Source: Brachionus manjavacas (taxonomy: Eukaryota; Rotifera; Eurotatoria; Ploima; Brachionidae). From it: a DNA stretch of 64,000 nucleotides. Location of the stretch: contig JAHQIY010000001.1 in assembly GCA_019054805.1 (NCBI GenBank), forward strand, positions 7,082,501 to 7,146,500, given 5' to 3'. A program made the position numbers and the translations under genes. Below, in pieces: positions 1 to 11,356 of this stretch. The notes under the pieces are model-generated. The model was not told the origin of the DNA. It did not search any database and saw only the letters and a program-made list of their open reading frames with translations. Each line of letters begins with the position of its first letter. Position 1 is the first letter of the stretch.

Positions 1-300
1 TCGGTTATTTTAAAATATGGTTTGAAATTTGCACAGAAAAGTTACGCGACAAGAGGTCATTCGCTTTAAATGGTTCGTGAAATAATTAGAAAGTGTACAC
101 CACGAGACGTGTTTTTTACAAATAGAATTGTACCTTATTGGATTAAATTGTCTGAAAAAGCGGTCACGGCGAAGAGTTTAAATAGTTTCAAGGGTTTTTT
201 GGATGTAAAATTGAATGGTAGCTGCCAAAGCTCAAAAGTGAGCTAAGTACTTCGGTACTGCATACATGCTGCAGTTAAACTAACTACTACTACTACCATT
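1..300 (+). mobile_element. LINE 3' end (C-terminal end of reverse-transcriptase ORF plus tail)
   Basis: Reading from about base 43 gives YATRGHSL, an in-frame stop at 67-69, then (91-246) a peptide containing FFTNRIVPYWIKLSEKAV and SLNSFKGFLD, ending at TAA 244-246. This 'RGHS...FF.NR.V..WN.LP..V..A.S.N.FK..LD' pattern is the known C-terminal end of many non-LTR (CR1/Jockey-like) ORF2 proteins. After the stop comes a hairpin with a TTCG loop (246-259) and a short ACT trinucleotide tail (about 282-297). The copy is 5'-cut by the window edge and decayed. It lies antisense in a contactin intron. Confidence 0.75.
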
Positions 301-739
301 TCTCATTTAATTAAAAAAAAAAACGAGCAATGAAAATTTTTGTTCTCACAAAAAAATTAATTTTTTATTAAAATCTAAAAATATTATTATTTTTTTTTAA
401 GCAGTTATTTTATTTTCATTGTATTAACCTTATTATTAATTTTTTAAATATTTTTCATTTAATTTTAATCTCAAGATTTTGCTTTCTATTTTACTCAACT
501 TCAAAAGAAACTTTGAAACATAAGAACAAAAATAAATTTAAAATTTGAGGCAAAATTTTTGCAGAGACTAAATTTGGGTGAAGCAAAGTTTTTTTAAGAT
601 CATACATTCTGCAGAACGAGTTTTAGACCAAAGCAATAAAAGATATTTTTATTTTGAATTTTTGTTTTGTTCTTATTGATGTACAGCAAAAAGCATTTTA
701 ATTTTTTTGTTAATTAGCAGAAAAATAAATATAACTTAC

Positions 740-3700
740 TTCCTTCGGCAGTGTAAACAGTGACTATTTCAGATCTGGGACCTTCGCCCCGGACATTTTT
801 TGCCGAGACCTGAACTTCATAAGGCACATATGGAGGCGAATCAGGGATATATTCAACATATAAATTTTCTTCGAACGGAACCTCTCTCTTAAATTCAAAA
901 TAAAAATTCTGTTAAGTCAAAATGAAAAAAAAATCTTTCGCTTACCACTTCCCATGCAGTAGTGACACCTAATTTTCTAAAATAGACCAAATACCTTAGA
1001 CCTTCTCCATTCCAATGCTCAACAGGTAATGGCAACCAAGTAATCTTCAAGTCACCAATTTTGCCTCCACCACCACTTACATTCATGGGCGGCGCACCAG
1101 GCTTATCCTGATTAGTGTTGCAAATATCAGACGACTGTGATGGCTCACCATAGCCAAAGTTATTTGAAGCCCGCAATCTAAATTTATAGGCACTCCAAGC
1201 AGCCAGTCCAGTCACTTCGGTCACATACTCACCCCTAGGATTGAACGAAAGAGTAAAATTTTCCTTCACCGGTCTCCATTTCGGTTGACGGTCAGTCGAC
1301 CCTTCAATGGTAAAATTAACAATCGGATCGCCATGATCCGTCCCGGACACAAAACTAACAGTTCCAAAAGTTTCTCCCATTTTGCTACATTTGACTCCGG
1401 CAGAAGGTCCGGGCGGTCCGCGCACAAAAACATTGTAACTGATGCTGACCTCGTCAACAGTGGTTTTGGCAATGCATTTGTATTCGCCGGTCATGGTGTA
1501 CTGGGCTCGAATGATCCTCAAATCGCCAGGTCTCTCAAAATTGTCTTGGGCGTACCTAGTCCCGTCCAGCATTATATGCTCATCATTAAATTTCCACATG
1601 TAAGCCAAGTCAATGTTGGCCGGTTTGTAGCCTGTGCATGGCAAAAAAAATGTTTGATTAACATTTGCCATTATGTTGGGATCAATAGGCTGTTCGATCC
1701 CGGTGCCCTGCACCACATACAAGTAAGTAGAGCCGGCTGCACGACCCAGCCGATTCGATGCATCACAAGTGTAATTTCCTTCATCTGACAGTGTCACGCG
1801 TGTTATGACCAAATTACCGTTCTGCAGCACTCTAAACCTGCCGCCATTACCCACAGCTACATTGTTCTGATACCATTGGATATTGGGCTTGGGTGCACCT
1901 TCAGGATTGCACACAATTGTTGCATTGCCATTCACAGCTGCTCGGACTGTGCCCTGCATAGGCTTTTTGATAAAAGTCGGCTCAAATTCTATGACTCGCA
2001 ATTCGGCTGTCGAATAACGAAGAATAGAATTTTGTAGATTCAAAGCTGCACATTGGTACATGCCCGAGTCGGACTTTTGTACCGAGTCAATGAACAACAC
2101 TTGGCCATCGGCTCTGACCCGACCTGTAGTAAAAGGAATCTTGGTACCATTAATGTACCAAGTGTACATAATGTTAGCACCTATATTTCCAGTCGCTTCA
2201 CAGTACCATTCTAAATTTGAGCCAACATCTAGGACCTGGTCTTCCAAAGGAACCGTGAATGTAGGCTCGATTTCTATCTGAAGAAGCACTGCTCTCGAGT
2301 GAGAGTTGCGGTAGTTTTGAACTTGGCACTCGTAAAGACCGATGTCTTCGCGTTGAAGATTCGGAATTAGAATGACTCGTTCTAGATTCATTATGATGGC
2401 TTTTGATTGCAATGGATACCGTTTGCCATCAATCATTCGGTACCATTTGTAATCCGGAATCGGATAGCCTTCGGCAATGCATTCAATGGTGGCGTTGGAG
2501 CCGATGCGGGGAAGTTTTGTATTCGGAAAGACCATGGGAAAGTCGGCCCATATGCGAGGGTCTCTCTCGGAGCCTTGGCTGCCAACCACTTCAAGGTAAG
2601 TGAACTCACTGGTCTGCGATGGAACATATCTTAGATCTGAATTGGATGACATCACAGCGCAAATGTAATTGCCTGCATCACCGCTGGTTACTCGGGAAAA
2701 ATACAAATTGCCATTTCTGGAAATAAATCTTTCTTTGCTTTGTTGGACTTTTTGAGTCAGAACATTAAAAAACCAAATGTAGTTTATGTCCTCGGTGTTC
2801 TTGTTGTTGTAGAGACAATCGATGACCGACTCGCTAAAGCCTCTGGCAATTACTTTTGGTCTTTCGCGTTTTTCGAATCGGTCTAGAACTATTTCGCGAA
2901 GTTGCATTATGTTGCTGTTTACTGTGCCGTATTGATTTGTCGCTTTGCAGTAGTATGAGCCCGAGTCTTGAGACTGTGGCTGGGATATGATCAAATTTCC
3001 ACCGTGCTGAAAATAGCGCTCATTTGTCAAATCAATTGGATAGAATTCGTATTCTGCGCTTTGATCTGAGTCTATTTGACCACGGTACCATCTTTTACGA
3101 AAAAAAAAATATTAACTCCAGAGTTTTTAAAGCAGTATTTTTTGAAAAAAAATTTAAAAGGGTCAAAAAAGCCTTTTCGGCGCTTTGAATTTTGCTAAAA
3201 ATATTTTAAATATCGATTTAATAAAAAAAATACCCAAGTAAAAGAATAAAATTTTCAAACTTGTGCTAAAGAAGCAAAAAAGTGCTTATTAAAAATTTAA
3301 AATTTTATTTTTATCCAAATTATTTAACTAGGGACTTAATAATTGCTTTTAGAGCATTCATAAATTCCATAATTATCTTCTTAATTTTTAAATTACAAAA
3401 TATTTAAATTAAATCTTTTTATGAGTTTTCAAATTATTTTATTTAATAATAAAATAAATTCAATTATTATTACTTTGATAATTTCTCTTTTTGGGTATTT
3501 ATTTTAATATCCTTTTATAATGCTGTTAAAAACTTTTTTTTTAAATGAAGAAAATTATTAGTTACATCATTATAATGTTCTAAAAGATTACGAGCAATCA
3601 ATTCAAAATTTTTCTCCTTTTTTTGCAATTTGAAAATTTTTGACAGATAGTTGAACATTTTAGGAACAAAAATTTAAAAATTAAATTTTTTTTAAATTTT

Positions 3701-4682
3701 ATCTTTTCTTTGTTTTAGAAAATTAAAATTAATTCGAATCTACTAGTTTTTCACAATAATTTAAAACAAAATAAAAATTACTCGTATTGGGGTATAGGAT
3801 ATCCATCAGCAAGACATTTAAGAGTGACATATATCTCATTTTTCATCTTTTCATAAGTGCTTCCCAAGACAGTAGGGTCCAATTTTCCGAAATCAATATC
3901 TTTGGGCTGTTCGATTATTTTGGGTCCCCTTGGTATAAAACGAAGTTCAATAGTTGAAGGTAAGCCATAATCTAAAAAAAAGAGCATTTTATTATAAAAT
4001 AAATCAAAACATCAATCTTACCAATGACTCTTTTCTCGCTTACAATATTATACGAGTCTTTGATCGCTATTTCACAAATAAAAGGTCTAAGCTCGCTTCC
4101 CAAGTCCCTAACCCATCCCCAAACACCAACTAAAAAAAAATTTTGTTTATATAAAAAAAAAAACAATTAAATAATACATCTATAAGCATAAACAAGATTT
4201 GATCCTTGATCGTCGGGATTTTCTTCTAGAAAGCCTTGTTCGTAACTAAAGAGAGCGTTTGTGCTAGACCAAATCCATCTTTCATTTGTCTCTTGACCAC
4301 TAGTGTACCATTTTCTTTGCTCAATATCATTGTTTGAAAGATAATCTTGTATGAACATGTGTTCATTGATGCTTTCAACAGCAATAAGGTAAGCACCGTC
4401 GCTCTTAAAAAAAATATTAATTTGTTTTATTAGTTTCTTTTTAGAACACTCACTGCACATCTAGCTTTGGCATCATTGAGATTCATCAGTGGATAGCGCT
4501 GAAACCTGTAGCATGATAGTGTATTTTTGAACTCAATCCAATCTCTAGGACATTCTTTAATTATTTTCAATCATTCATTTAATTTTTTTATTTCCTTTAA
4601 TTAATTTTTAATAATTACCTAAATTTTGGCAAGTGATTACGGTTATCAGTGAAAGAACAAGGAATATTCGGGTGCCGGGCAT
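740..4682 (-). CDS. Cont: Contactin, CTLD-Ig-FN3 cell adhesion molecule (5' part; 3' end outside window)
   Basis: Neural/septate-junction adhesion protein, normally GPI-anchored on the cell surface. Exons on the minus strand: 4619-4682, 4454-4554, 4178-4403, 4022-4129, 3782-3971, 946-3091 and 740-887; all junctions are GT-AG and keep frame (994 codons so far). The start MPGTRIFLVLSLITVITC is a signal peptide. Residues about 22-165 form a C-type lectin domain (CPRDWIEF, GAYLIAVES, WIWSST, GWVRDLGS, FICEI). Six Ig domains follow (about 170-788; each has the Y-x-C signature such as GSYYCKA, GNYICAV, GLYECQV, GMYQCAA, GNYTCDA, GEYKCIA), then FN3-1 (about 790-890) and FN3-2 (about 893-992). A lectin domain before the Ig array is the layout known from Drosophila Contactin. 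The donor after 740 shows that the remaining FN3 domains and GPI signal lie left of the window or in unseen exons. Introns 3092-3781 and 1-739 hold only AT-rich sequence and the LINE tail. Confidence 0.93.
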
Positions 4683-5062
4683 TTTAATGCGTACCTGGCT
4701 CTTTGAGCATTCAGATTATTACAAAAAAATAAGCAGTGATTTAGATTTGGGAAAGTTTATTAATTTTTTATTCATAAAAAAACTAGAACATTCAATTTTT
4801 TTGCGTTTAGAAAAGGTCTTCGAAAAATTCAGGTCAGTTTAATGGTCATTTGAAAATGTATTCGATTACCTGTACAAATTAAACTAATTTATAAAGGTAT
4901 TTTTTAATTTATAATATAATGACCAGTTTTATGTCTCATATTGAATTTATATTTATTTCTAAAATATGGTTGATATAATTTTTAATTTATAAAAGTAATT
5001 TAATAGAAAACAATTTATAATTTGTATTAAAATTTTTCTTTTTCCTTTAAATGTAAAAATTT

Positions 5063-5100
5063 AATACATCTCTAGAATTGGCGCTAAATGAAAAAAATAA
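5063..5100 (+). repeat. Short retroelement tail (AGAATTGGCGCT family)
   Basis: ATACATC..., AGAATTGGCGCT and AATGAAA followed by an A-rich run match, in the opposite orientation, the tail at 62531-62577. In that copy the CGCCA/TGGCG stem is intact. Here the left half of the stem has decayed. Confidence 0.45.
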
Positions 5101-5164
5101 AAAATTTTATTTTAGGTTATATATATATACTCAATTTATATAAAGCCTAAAATAAAATTTTTTA
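5098..5164. repeat. Perfect 19-bp inverted repeat
   Basis: Arms 5098-5116 and 5146-5164 are exact reverse complements separated by 29 bp of AT-rich spacer. Function unknown. It could be a small fold-back insertion or simply AT-rich sequence. Confidence 0.6.
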
Positions 5165-6590
5165 TACTCAATTTTTCAAAGCTGAATTGATCTTAAGTAA
5201 AATTTTATTTTTTTAATGGCAAAAAATTCATTTATTTTTTAAACCGATAAAGAACTATAAGTTTCGTTCTCGATTTTAACGAATTTCAATAATTTTTTTA
5301 ATTATTTTTTTTATGTATCATTAATTAAATATTGTTATTCTTATGCAAGTTTACAAACGAAAAAGGAATTAAAATATAAACTTCTAAAATTGGGTTGTTA
5401 AAGATATTCTATGAACGGACATAAACGATAAATTTTAAAAAGTATTAATAGAAAAATTGAATGTTTATTTATTCAATCTTTCCCAGTATATAAAAATTTA
5501 CTGTTTTAATTTAAATAAATGTTGCTTGATATCAACAAAATTGAAGAAAATTTTGCAACCTCTGTATTTTGTAAGGATTAAAATTTATAGATTTTTGAAA
5601 GAAGTTAATTGTAGTTTATATTTATTTGTCAGATCTCCCCTTTTTTTTAACCCTTTTTGAAGCGTAAATTCGAAGTATGAAAAAAAAAAAAAGAATTTAC
5701 CAAATTTTTTTGTGAAATTGGACAAAAAATAAATTTGAAAATTACAAAATCCTATGATTGTTTTATTATTGTTAATAATTTTTTCCATTAATTGTACGAA
5801 ACGAATTTATTCCATTATCTGTTAATGCCTTTCCAAATTCTGCAATATCTCTACAAAATGCTACTCTTTACAACACATGAAGAGCATATATATATCTTTA
5901 ATATTTAAAGAAAATAAAGATGCGGAATTTTTATTTTTATTTTTACTATCTTTTGTTTTTTTTTTCTATATGTAACGTTTTCTAACCGAGATGAACTAAA
6001 ATTCTTGGACAAAACCTAGTCCATTTTTGGACAGATCGTGAAATTCTCTTCAAGAATAATAGGGGGTCAGTTGAGGTCAGTCGAAAATAGCTAGTCAAGT
6101 TAAAAATATAAAAAAATTACAGAATATTCCAAACTAAATGATATGTTAAAAATTCTAAAAATACATTTGCTTTTAAAAAAGTGGAAGTTAGGAAATTTTC
6201 AATTAGGGGTCACGGTTTTTAGTAAGATCCCGTGATTTTTATGTAAGAATTAGTAAACATTTTATCAATTTTATTCTTAGTTTTATGATCTATCATAGAT
6301 ATATAGATCTATAAATTGATTTTGGACGATTTTTTTTTTTATTTTTCACTTTAAAATTCGATTCAGATCACAATGAAATTTTTAGTTGTAATTATCCCAT
6401 TTTTGAATAATTCTACTCAAGGAAATTTAAAATATCACAAAATTTTATCAAATTATTTCATATACTTGAGGTTCATAATATTTTTGATAATCAAGCATTT
6501 ATAGTCTTGATTAGATTTAGCTGAATTTTTTAAATAAAAAGTCCTTGACTTTTTTAAAAAAAAAAGCATGTTAATTTTTTTTATTCAAAA

Positions 6591-7450
6591 ATGTCTAGAG
6601 AACTAGTTCCTATAAGAAAATTTAATGATTCTGAAAGTACACCTGGAAATCAGAACAAATTTGATTTGGGCTGGTCGTTTGCATCCAGTAATTTGAACTC
6701 GAATATTCAATTTCTTTATGAAGGTATATCTTTTAAAAATTTGCTAAAATTGATCTTTTTTATTAAAAGAAAAATACCAACTCGAAAATCAACTAAAATC
6801 AAAATTGACCTATCGTCAGATCGCCTCAAAAGAACTTGAAACTCAATTGAAACAAGTAAATGTTCTGGCTAGTGAATGCGAAAAAATTAAGAGTAAAACT
6901 TTAAAATCGGCTTCAAAAATTTCAGCTCTTTAGCAAATTTTTTCAGATTCCTGCGAAACTGAATGCCAAAAGAAAACTGTCTTAGAAAAAGAACATCAAA
7001 CGTAATTTGGATTAAATAATTTAAATTGAAGTTCTTAATATATTTAATTGATAGTTTTTTAAATGAATTAAACCAAGAAGAAGAAAGAATTTTAGTCTGC
7101 GAGAAACAAGTGGAAAAATTGAAAGAGGACTATTTAATCGAAATGGAAAAAATGACCAAAATCCTTCAGTTTAAAAACAATTTACTTGTTGATATATTAA
7201 CCTTAAAAGCAAGTTTTATTAAGTTAAAAATAAATGTCATAATTATTTATGTTTTAAGGTAAATGAAGAAACAATCGAAGAAGAAATAGTTGAAAAAAAA
7301 TTAACTGCGTGTGACCAAGAAATATGCACACTTGAACAGGATATTTTTTTATTAAAAGACGAGCTTGATCAATTGAAAAATATTGAAAAAAATTGGCAAA
7401 AAATAAATTCAGATCAAGTTAATTACCTTTTAAGTTTGCTCGAAAATTAA
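6591..7450 (+). CDS. Unrecognised 218-aa coiled-coil protein
   Basis: Five exons: 6591-6723, 6770-6892, 6947-7001, 7055-7208 and 7259-7450. Introns are 46-54 nt and every junction keeps frame, giving 218 residues. Intron 4 (7209-7258) begins AAA|GCAAGT and ends TTTTAAG, so it is a GC-AG intron; no GT donor preserves the frame there. The N-terminus (MSRELVPIRKF...) is polar and carries a short FDLGWSFAS stretch. From about residue 40 to the end the protein is almost wholly E/K/Q/L-rich with heptad spacing, that is, coiled coil. No signal peptide or membrane segment is seen. I do not recognise the family; centrosomal, axonemal or tethering roles are only possibilities for such proteins. The start is the first ATG of the open exon. 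Confidence 0.72.
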
Positions 7451-7948
7451 ACTTCCAATTAATTAATAAAGACTTTTCAAAACATAATGTTAAATTTTAA
7501 TTTTTAATTTAGGTTCAGTCGGATCAATTCACAATATATTTAAAAATGATAATAAAAATAATAGCTTTAATAATTAAATTAAAATACAATGCTCTGTTTA
7601 TATTTTTCCGTAAATATTTTGTCTATTTGACTTTTTCTATATGTCAAGGCTTTACTGCTTATTATATTAGAAGAATTTGTCGATCAATTAAGTTAACAAA
7701 TTTCTAAAAAATATTGTCATTAAGATTTTTAAATTATTAAAATAAAAAAATCGATTGTTTTAATTTTTTAACAGTGTTTTTTAGGAACTTCAAGTAATAA
7801 ATATAATTTGGTAAATAATTTATTATTTCTATTTCTTATTTTCATTAAAGTTTGTCTCAATTCAGATATTAAAAATTAAAAAATAATTTTAAATAAATTA
7901 ATTCAAAAGAGGTCATTATGGGCCAAAAGTAAAACTTCTTTTGATTTT
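7451..7948. other. AT-rich spacer between coiled-coil gene and LINE
   Basis: Probable 3' UTR of the coiled-coil gene, then plain AT-rich DNA. The 5' limit of the LINE beginning near 7.9 kb is not clear. Confidence 0.4.
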
Positions 7949-9625
7949 TTGATGATTAATTTAAAGATCACCAACGACATTAATCGGAAAAAAACAGAGC
8001 TAGAAATAAGAGCTAAAAAAAACGGAACATCCGACTTTACCAGAATCTATTCAGAAAACAACACAATATACAACATTAAATCCAATCATCAATCAAATCA
8101 GACAACCCAAACAAACTTAATTAAATCTATGTTGAATCTCCTAATAGATACAATCAAATTCTTCAATCAGGTTACCGAATCTGTTGAAGAAAACCCTGAA
8201 TTTTTTGTGAATCTAATCAACAAAAATCTTGGTAAAAACTTTGGATCATACGTAAATAACAAATTAAACGCAGAATTAGCTCTCAACCAAAGTGACAATT
8301 CCATACCTGAAAGCTAAGCCCAAAACGACATGGACTTCGAGGACCTCTACCATGAATAATAATCTCAGAATCTTACACATTAACATTCAATCGATTTCAA
8401 GTGAATCAAAACAATTCATCTTACAAAATTAACTCCTCAAACCCAGACATTATCAGCTTAAACGAAACTTTTCTTAAGCCTACCAAGTCTTTCAAAATCA
8501 ACAATTATACTATTTTTCGCTCTGCCAGGAAGCGGTGCCGCAATATGCATTCATAAAAACTTTTATGGCTCAGTAATTGATGAATCAAACATTCTGACAG
8601 AAAAAAATGCCATAGGTTTTCAATTACATCTTAATCAAGGCAAAAAATTAGCTATCTTCTCATGCTACACTAGTCCTACAAACCGACTAAATCCTGATCT
8701 ATTTGATTACATTCATAAAAATTTCGTTGACCATGCTATATTTGGAGACTTAAATGCTAAAAGCACTCTCTGGCACTGTAATAAGACTCACACAAAAGGT
8801 GAAATTTTAGAAAATATTTTAAACTCTTACAACCTGCACATACTTAACTCAACTATTCCGACCTTTAAACGAGGTAATAGTGTTCTTGACTTATCTTTAT
8901 GCTCAAACTCCATCCGTAATTTTTTCGAATCACATCAAGTCCTTGACTTTCAAATAAGCGATCACCAGCCTACCCTGACCACACTGAATAACATTAACCC
9001 TCAGACGAAATTGATCATTTTTAAAAATACTATCTGGCAAAAATTCACCAAAGATCTATCAGAAGTCAAAACAACAAAATCTATCCTCAATACTCCTAAA
9101 GATATCGATAATGAATTGGCCAATTTAATTAATTTAATTGACTCTTCAACTATTAAATGTACCAAAACTTTTGGTTTCAAATGTTTCAAATGTTTCAAAT
9201 GCAAAGCTAAACATACAAAACCGATTCCGGACTACATTGTAAGAGATATTAGGCTTAAACATCAAATTAAGCGTCTAAAACAAAAAATTAACGATCCAGT
9301 TATCAACAAATATCTCAACATGCTCAACAACCGTATCAGAAAACTAATTTCCAGTATCCAAGCTACCAATTTACAGCATGGACTAAATGACCTTTCTAAG
9401 TTTAGCCAAAACGTGTCAAAATGTTGGGCGTCCTTGAAGAAATTTGATCATTCTGACCAATCTAACCAATCGATTCCGAAACCGAACAATATCAAAAACC
9501 TTGACTGCCAACCGTTCAAAAAAGACAATGACTTAGCAAATGCTTTCGGCAATAAACTTCAGCAAATTTTTAACTCTAAATGTCAAATCGAACTACCTTT
9601 AGACATCACTCCTAAAATAGTTTAA
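7949..9625 (+). mobile_element. LINE copy: ORF1 tail plus APE endonuclease part of ORF2, reverse transcriptase absent
   Basis: 7949-8317 encodes 122 aa of an ORF1-like protein. ORF2 starts at about 8352 with MNNNLRILHINIQSIS. APE-type endonuclease motifs follow in order: HINIQSIS, DIISLNETF, IFGDLNAKSTLW and ISDHQPT. A frameshift sits near residue 27 and more damage between about 8400 and 8540, so the frame is broken. 9011-9625 continues into the linker that precedes the RT domain, then stops, and no RT follows. Jockey/CR1-group affinity is inferred from the APE motifs. Confidence 0.8.
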
Positions 9626-9745
9626 AAAAAAATATTTAATTCAATGTTCATTTTTTAAATAATTTTAAATAAACTTTAACAATTGTCAATAGTTTAAAAT
9701 GTTTTAACTTTTTATTACATGTCAATAAAATTGGTTTAATTTTTA

Positions 9746-10657
9746 GTGTTTGAATTACAAAATATATCCAATGTTGAAATAACATAGAAAAAGTGTGATG
9801 TTTCAAATATAATTTTCAGTCTCAAATAAAGTTAATATTGCAAGCTTTTTCATTCTTGAAATTAAACTTGTTAGTGAGATAGAATAAGTTTAGTTTTTAT
9901 TTAAAAATTAAAAAAATTATATCTTAAATTTTTTTTTGTGTTTTGTGGTTTATCTGAAACACTTTAATTGTGGTTCGTTTAATGAATTTTAACAAAAACT
10001 TTTATAATAAAAAAATGGAAAATAGAACGCAGAAAAAGGTCTAGAAATAAGAAATAGGTCTAATCAACGTGGTTTCTCATTTATTTATTTTTTTTTGTTT
10101 TTTTTATCATCTCCTTAAAGGCGTTCATTGAAATAAATAATAATAATAATTATTTTAAGTGTTCATCATTTCATAAGCCTGAATAAGTTTGAAAATATTT
10201 TAGTTCCAAAAATATCTCCGTTATATTTTCTATTTTTCATTATATAAGTTTTTGTTAAAATATATTAAACACACTTCATTTAAAAATTTTGAAAAAGGAT
10301 TTTTAATGTTTTTTATTTTAGGTAAAAAAGATGCAACCAAGTATCTTGCAGTATTTTTTAAAATATATTGTATAATAGCAAATTTTGATCTATCAAAAAA
10401 AGAAGAATTTTTGTTCTTTTTGTTTTTGAAATTCACAATACCTTCAATTATTAAAATAAAAATTAAACTCGTTCAATTAAAAAAAGTTTAATTTCAAGAA
10501 TGAAAAAGCTTGCAATATTAACTTTATTTGAGACTGAAAATTATTTTTTTATTTGAGACTGAAAATTATTTTTTTATTTGAGACTGAAAAAAATATTTGA
10601 AACATCGCACTTTTTCTATGTTATTTCAACATTGGATATATTTTGTAATTCAAACAC
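9746..10657. repeat. Large inverted repeat (fold-back element), 124-bp left arm
   Basis: Left arm 9746-9869 and right arm 10484-10657 are near-exact reverse complements, from GTGTTTGAATTAC outward to CATTCTTGAAATTAAACTT inward. The right arm is longer because a 25-bp unit is repeated in it. The 614-bp centre is AT-rich without a recognisable gene. This is typical of a non-autonomous fold-back or MITE-type DNA element; the target-site duplication is not clear. Confidence 0.75.
10526..10600. repeat. Three tandem copies of a 25-bp unit in the fold-back right arm
   Basis: ATTTGAGACTGAAAA begins at 10526, 10551 and 10576, so the period is 25 bp. The left arm has one copy, so the expansion came after the element formed. 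Confidence 0.85.
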
Positions 10658-11356
10658 AAATAATTAAAAAAATTGAATTTTTATTTTTTTTTCAACAGTG
10701 CTCAATTTTGAATAACATGTAACCAAAATAGATTACTCTATTTTAAATGCATGTCACTCAATTAGAATGATTACGTTATTTTTTAAATATTCTTTTGTGT
10801 ACCTTTGTTAACTTTATCTATGAACCTTTTTTTTCAAGCAAAAAAGTGTTCTTTTGTGTTCCTTTTCGTTTTCGGAATAAACAAGTGGCATAGAAAAACA
10901 AGGTCTGGGGCTTATTCCTTAGCCCTGGTTCAAGAAATTAGGTAAATTAAAATAAGAGAGGATTTTTTAATAGTCGTTTTGTTAGCAAGAAACAAGACTT
11001 ACCTATAAATAAAAGGACACAAAATAACACTTTTTATGCTAGGGAATAAAGTATTCATTAATTAAAAATAAGTTCATTGTCAATCAATGGTTTTGGACTG
11101 TGGCTCACACTATTTTTAGGATTTGGGATATTTTGGCCATTTTTTTTGATTTAGTTGACTAAAAAACCTATATTTTTACTTTATTCTTATTAATTTTATT
11201 ATCAAAAATTGTGTATTGATTTTATTCAAAAAATAAAAATTAAGATTGAAACATTTCAATAAATTTTTTTCAAAAGCAAAACTTTTAGAGATAAAAATGT
11301 ATATTGATTAAATGTCCACAAGCATTGTATGATGAAATTTCAATTTTTTCTTAATT
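10658..11356. other. AT-rich intergenic stretch
   Basis: Nothing recognisable. It lies downstream of the VWA3B-like gene, whose 3' UTR probably occupies the right side. Confidence 0.4.

Larger units (their letters stand above)
4683..6590. other. Intergenic, AT-rich; promoter side of contactin and of the next gene
   Basis: No convincing coding sequence. It holds a retroelement-like tail (5063-5100) and a perfect inverted repeat (5098-5164). The two flanking genes diverge, so both promoters should lie here; no TATA box or other site could be assigned. Confidence 0.5.

Noticed and set aside
1285-1788. 167-aa plus-strand frame inside contactin exon 6
   Set aside because: Antisense shadow of the Ig-coding exon, which has strong domain matches.
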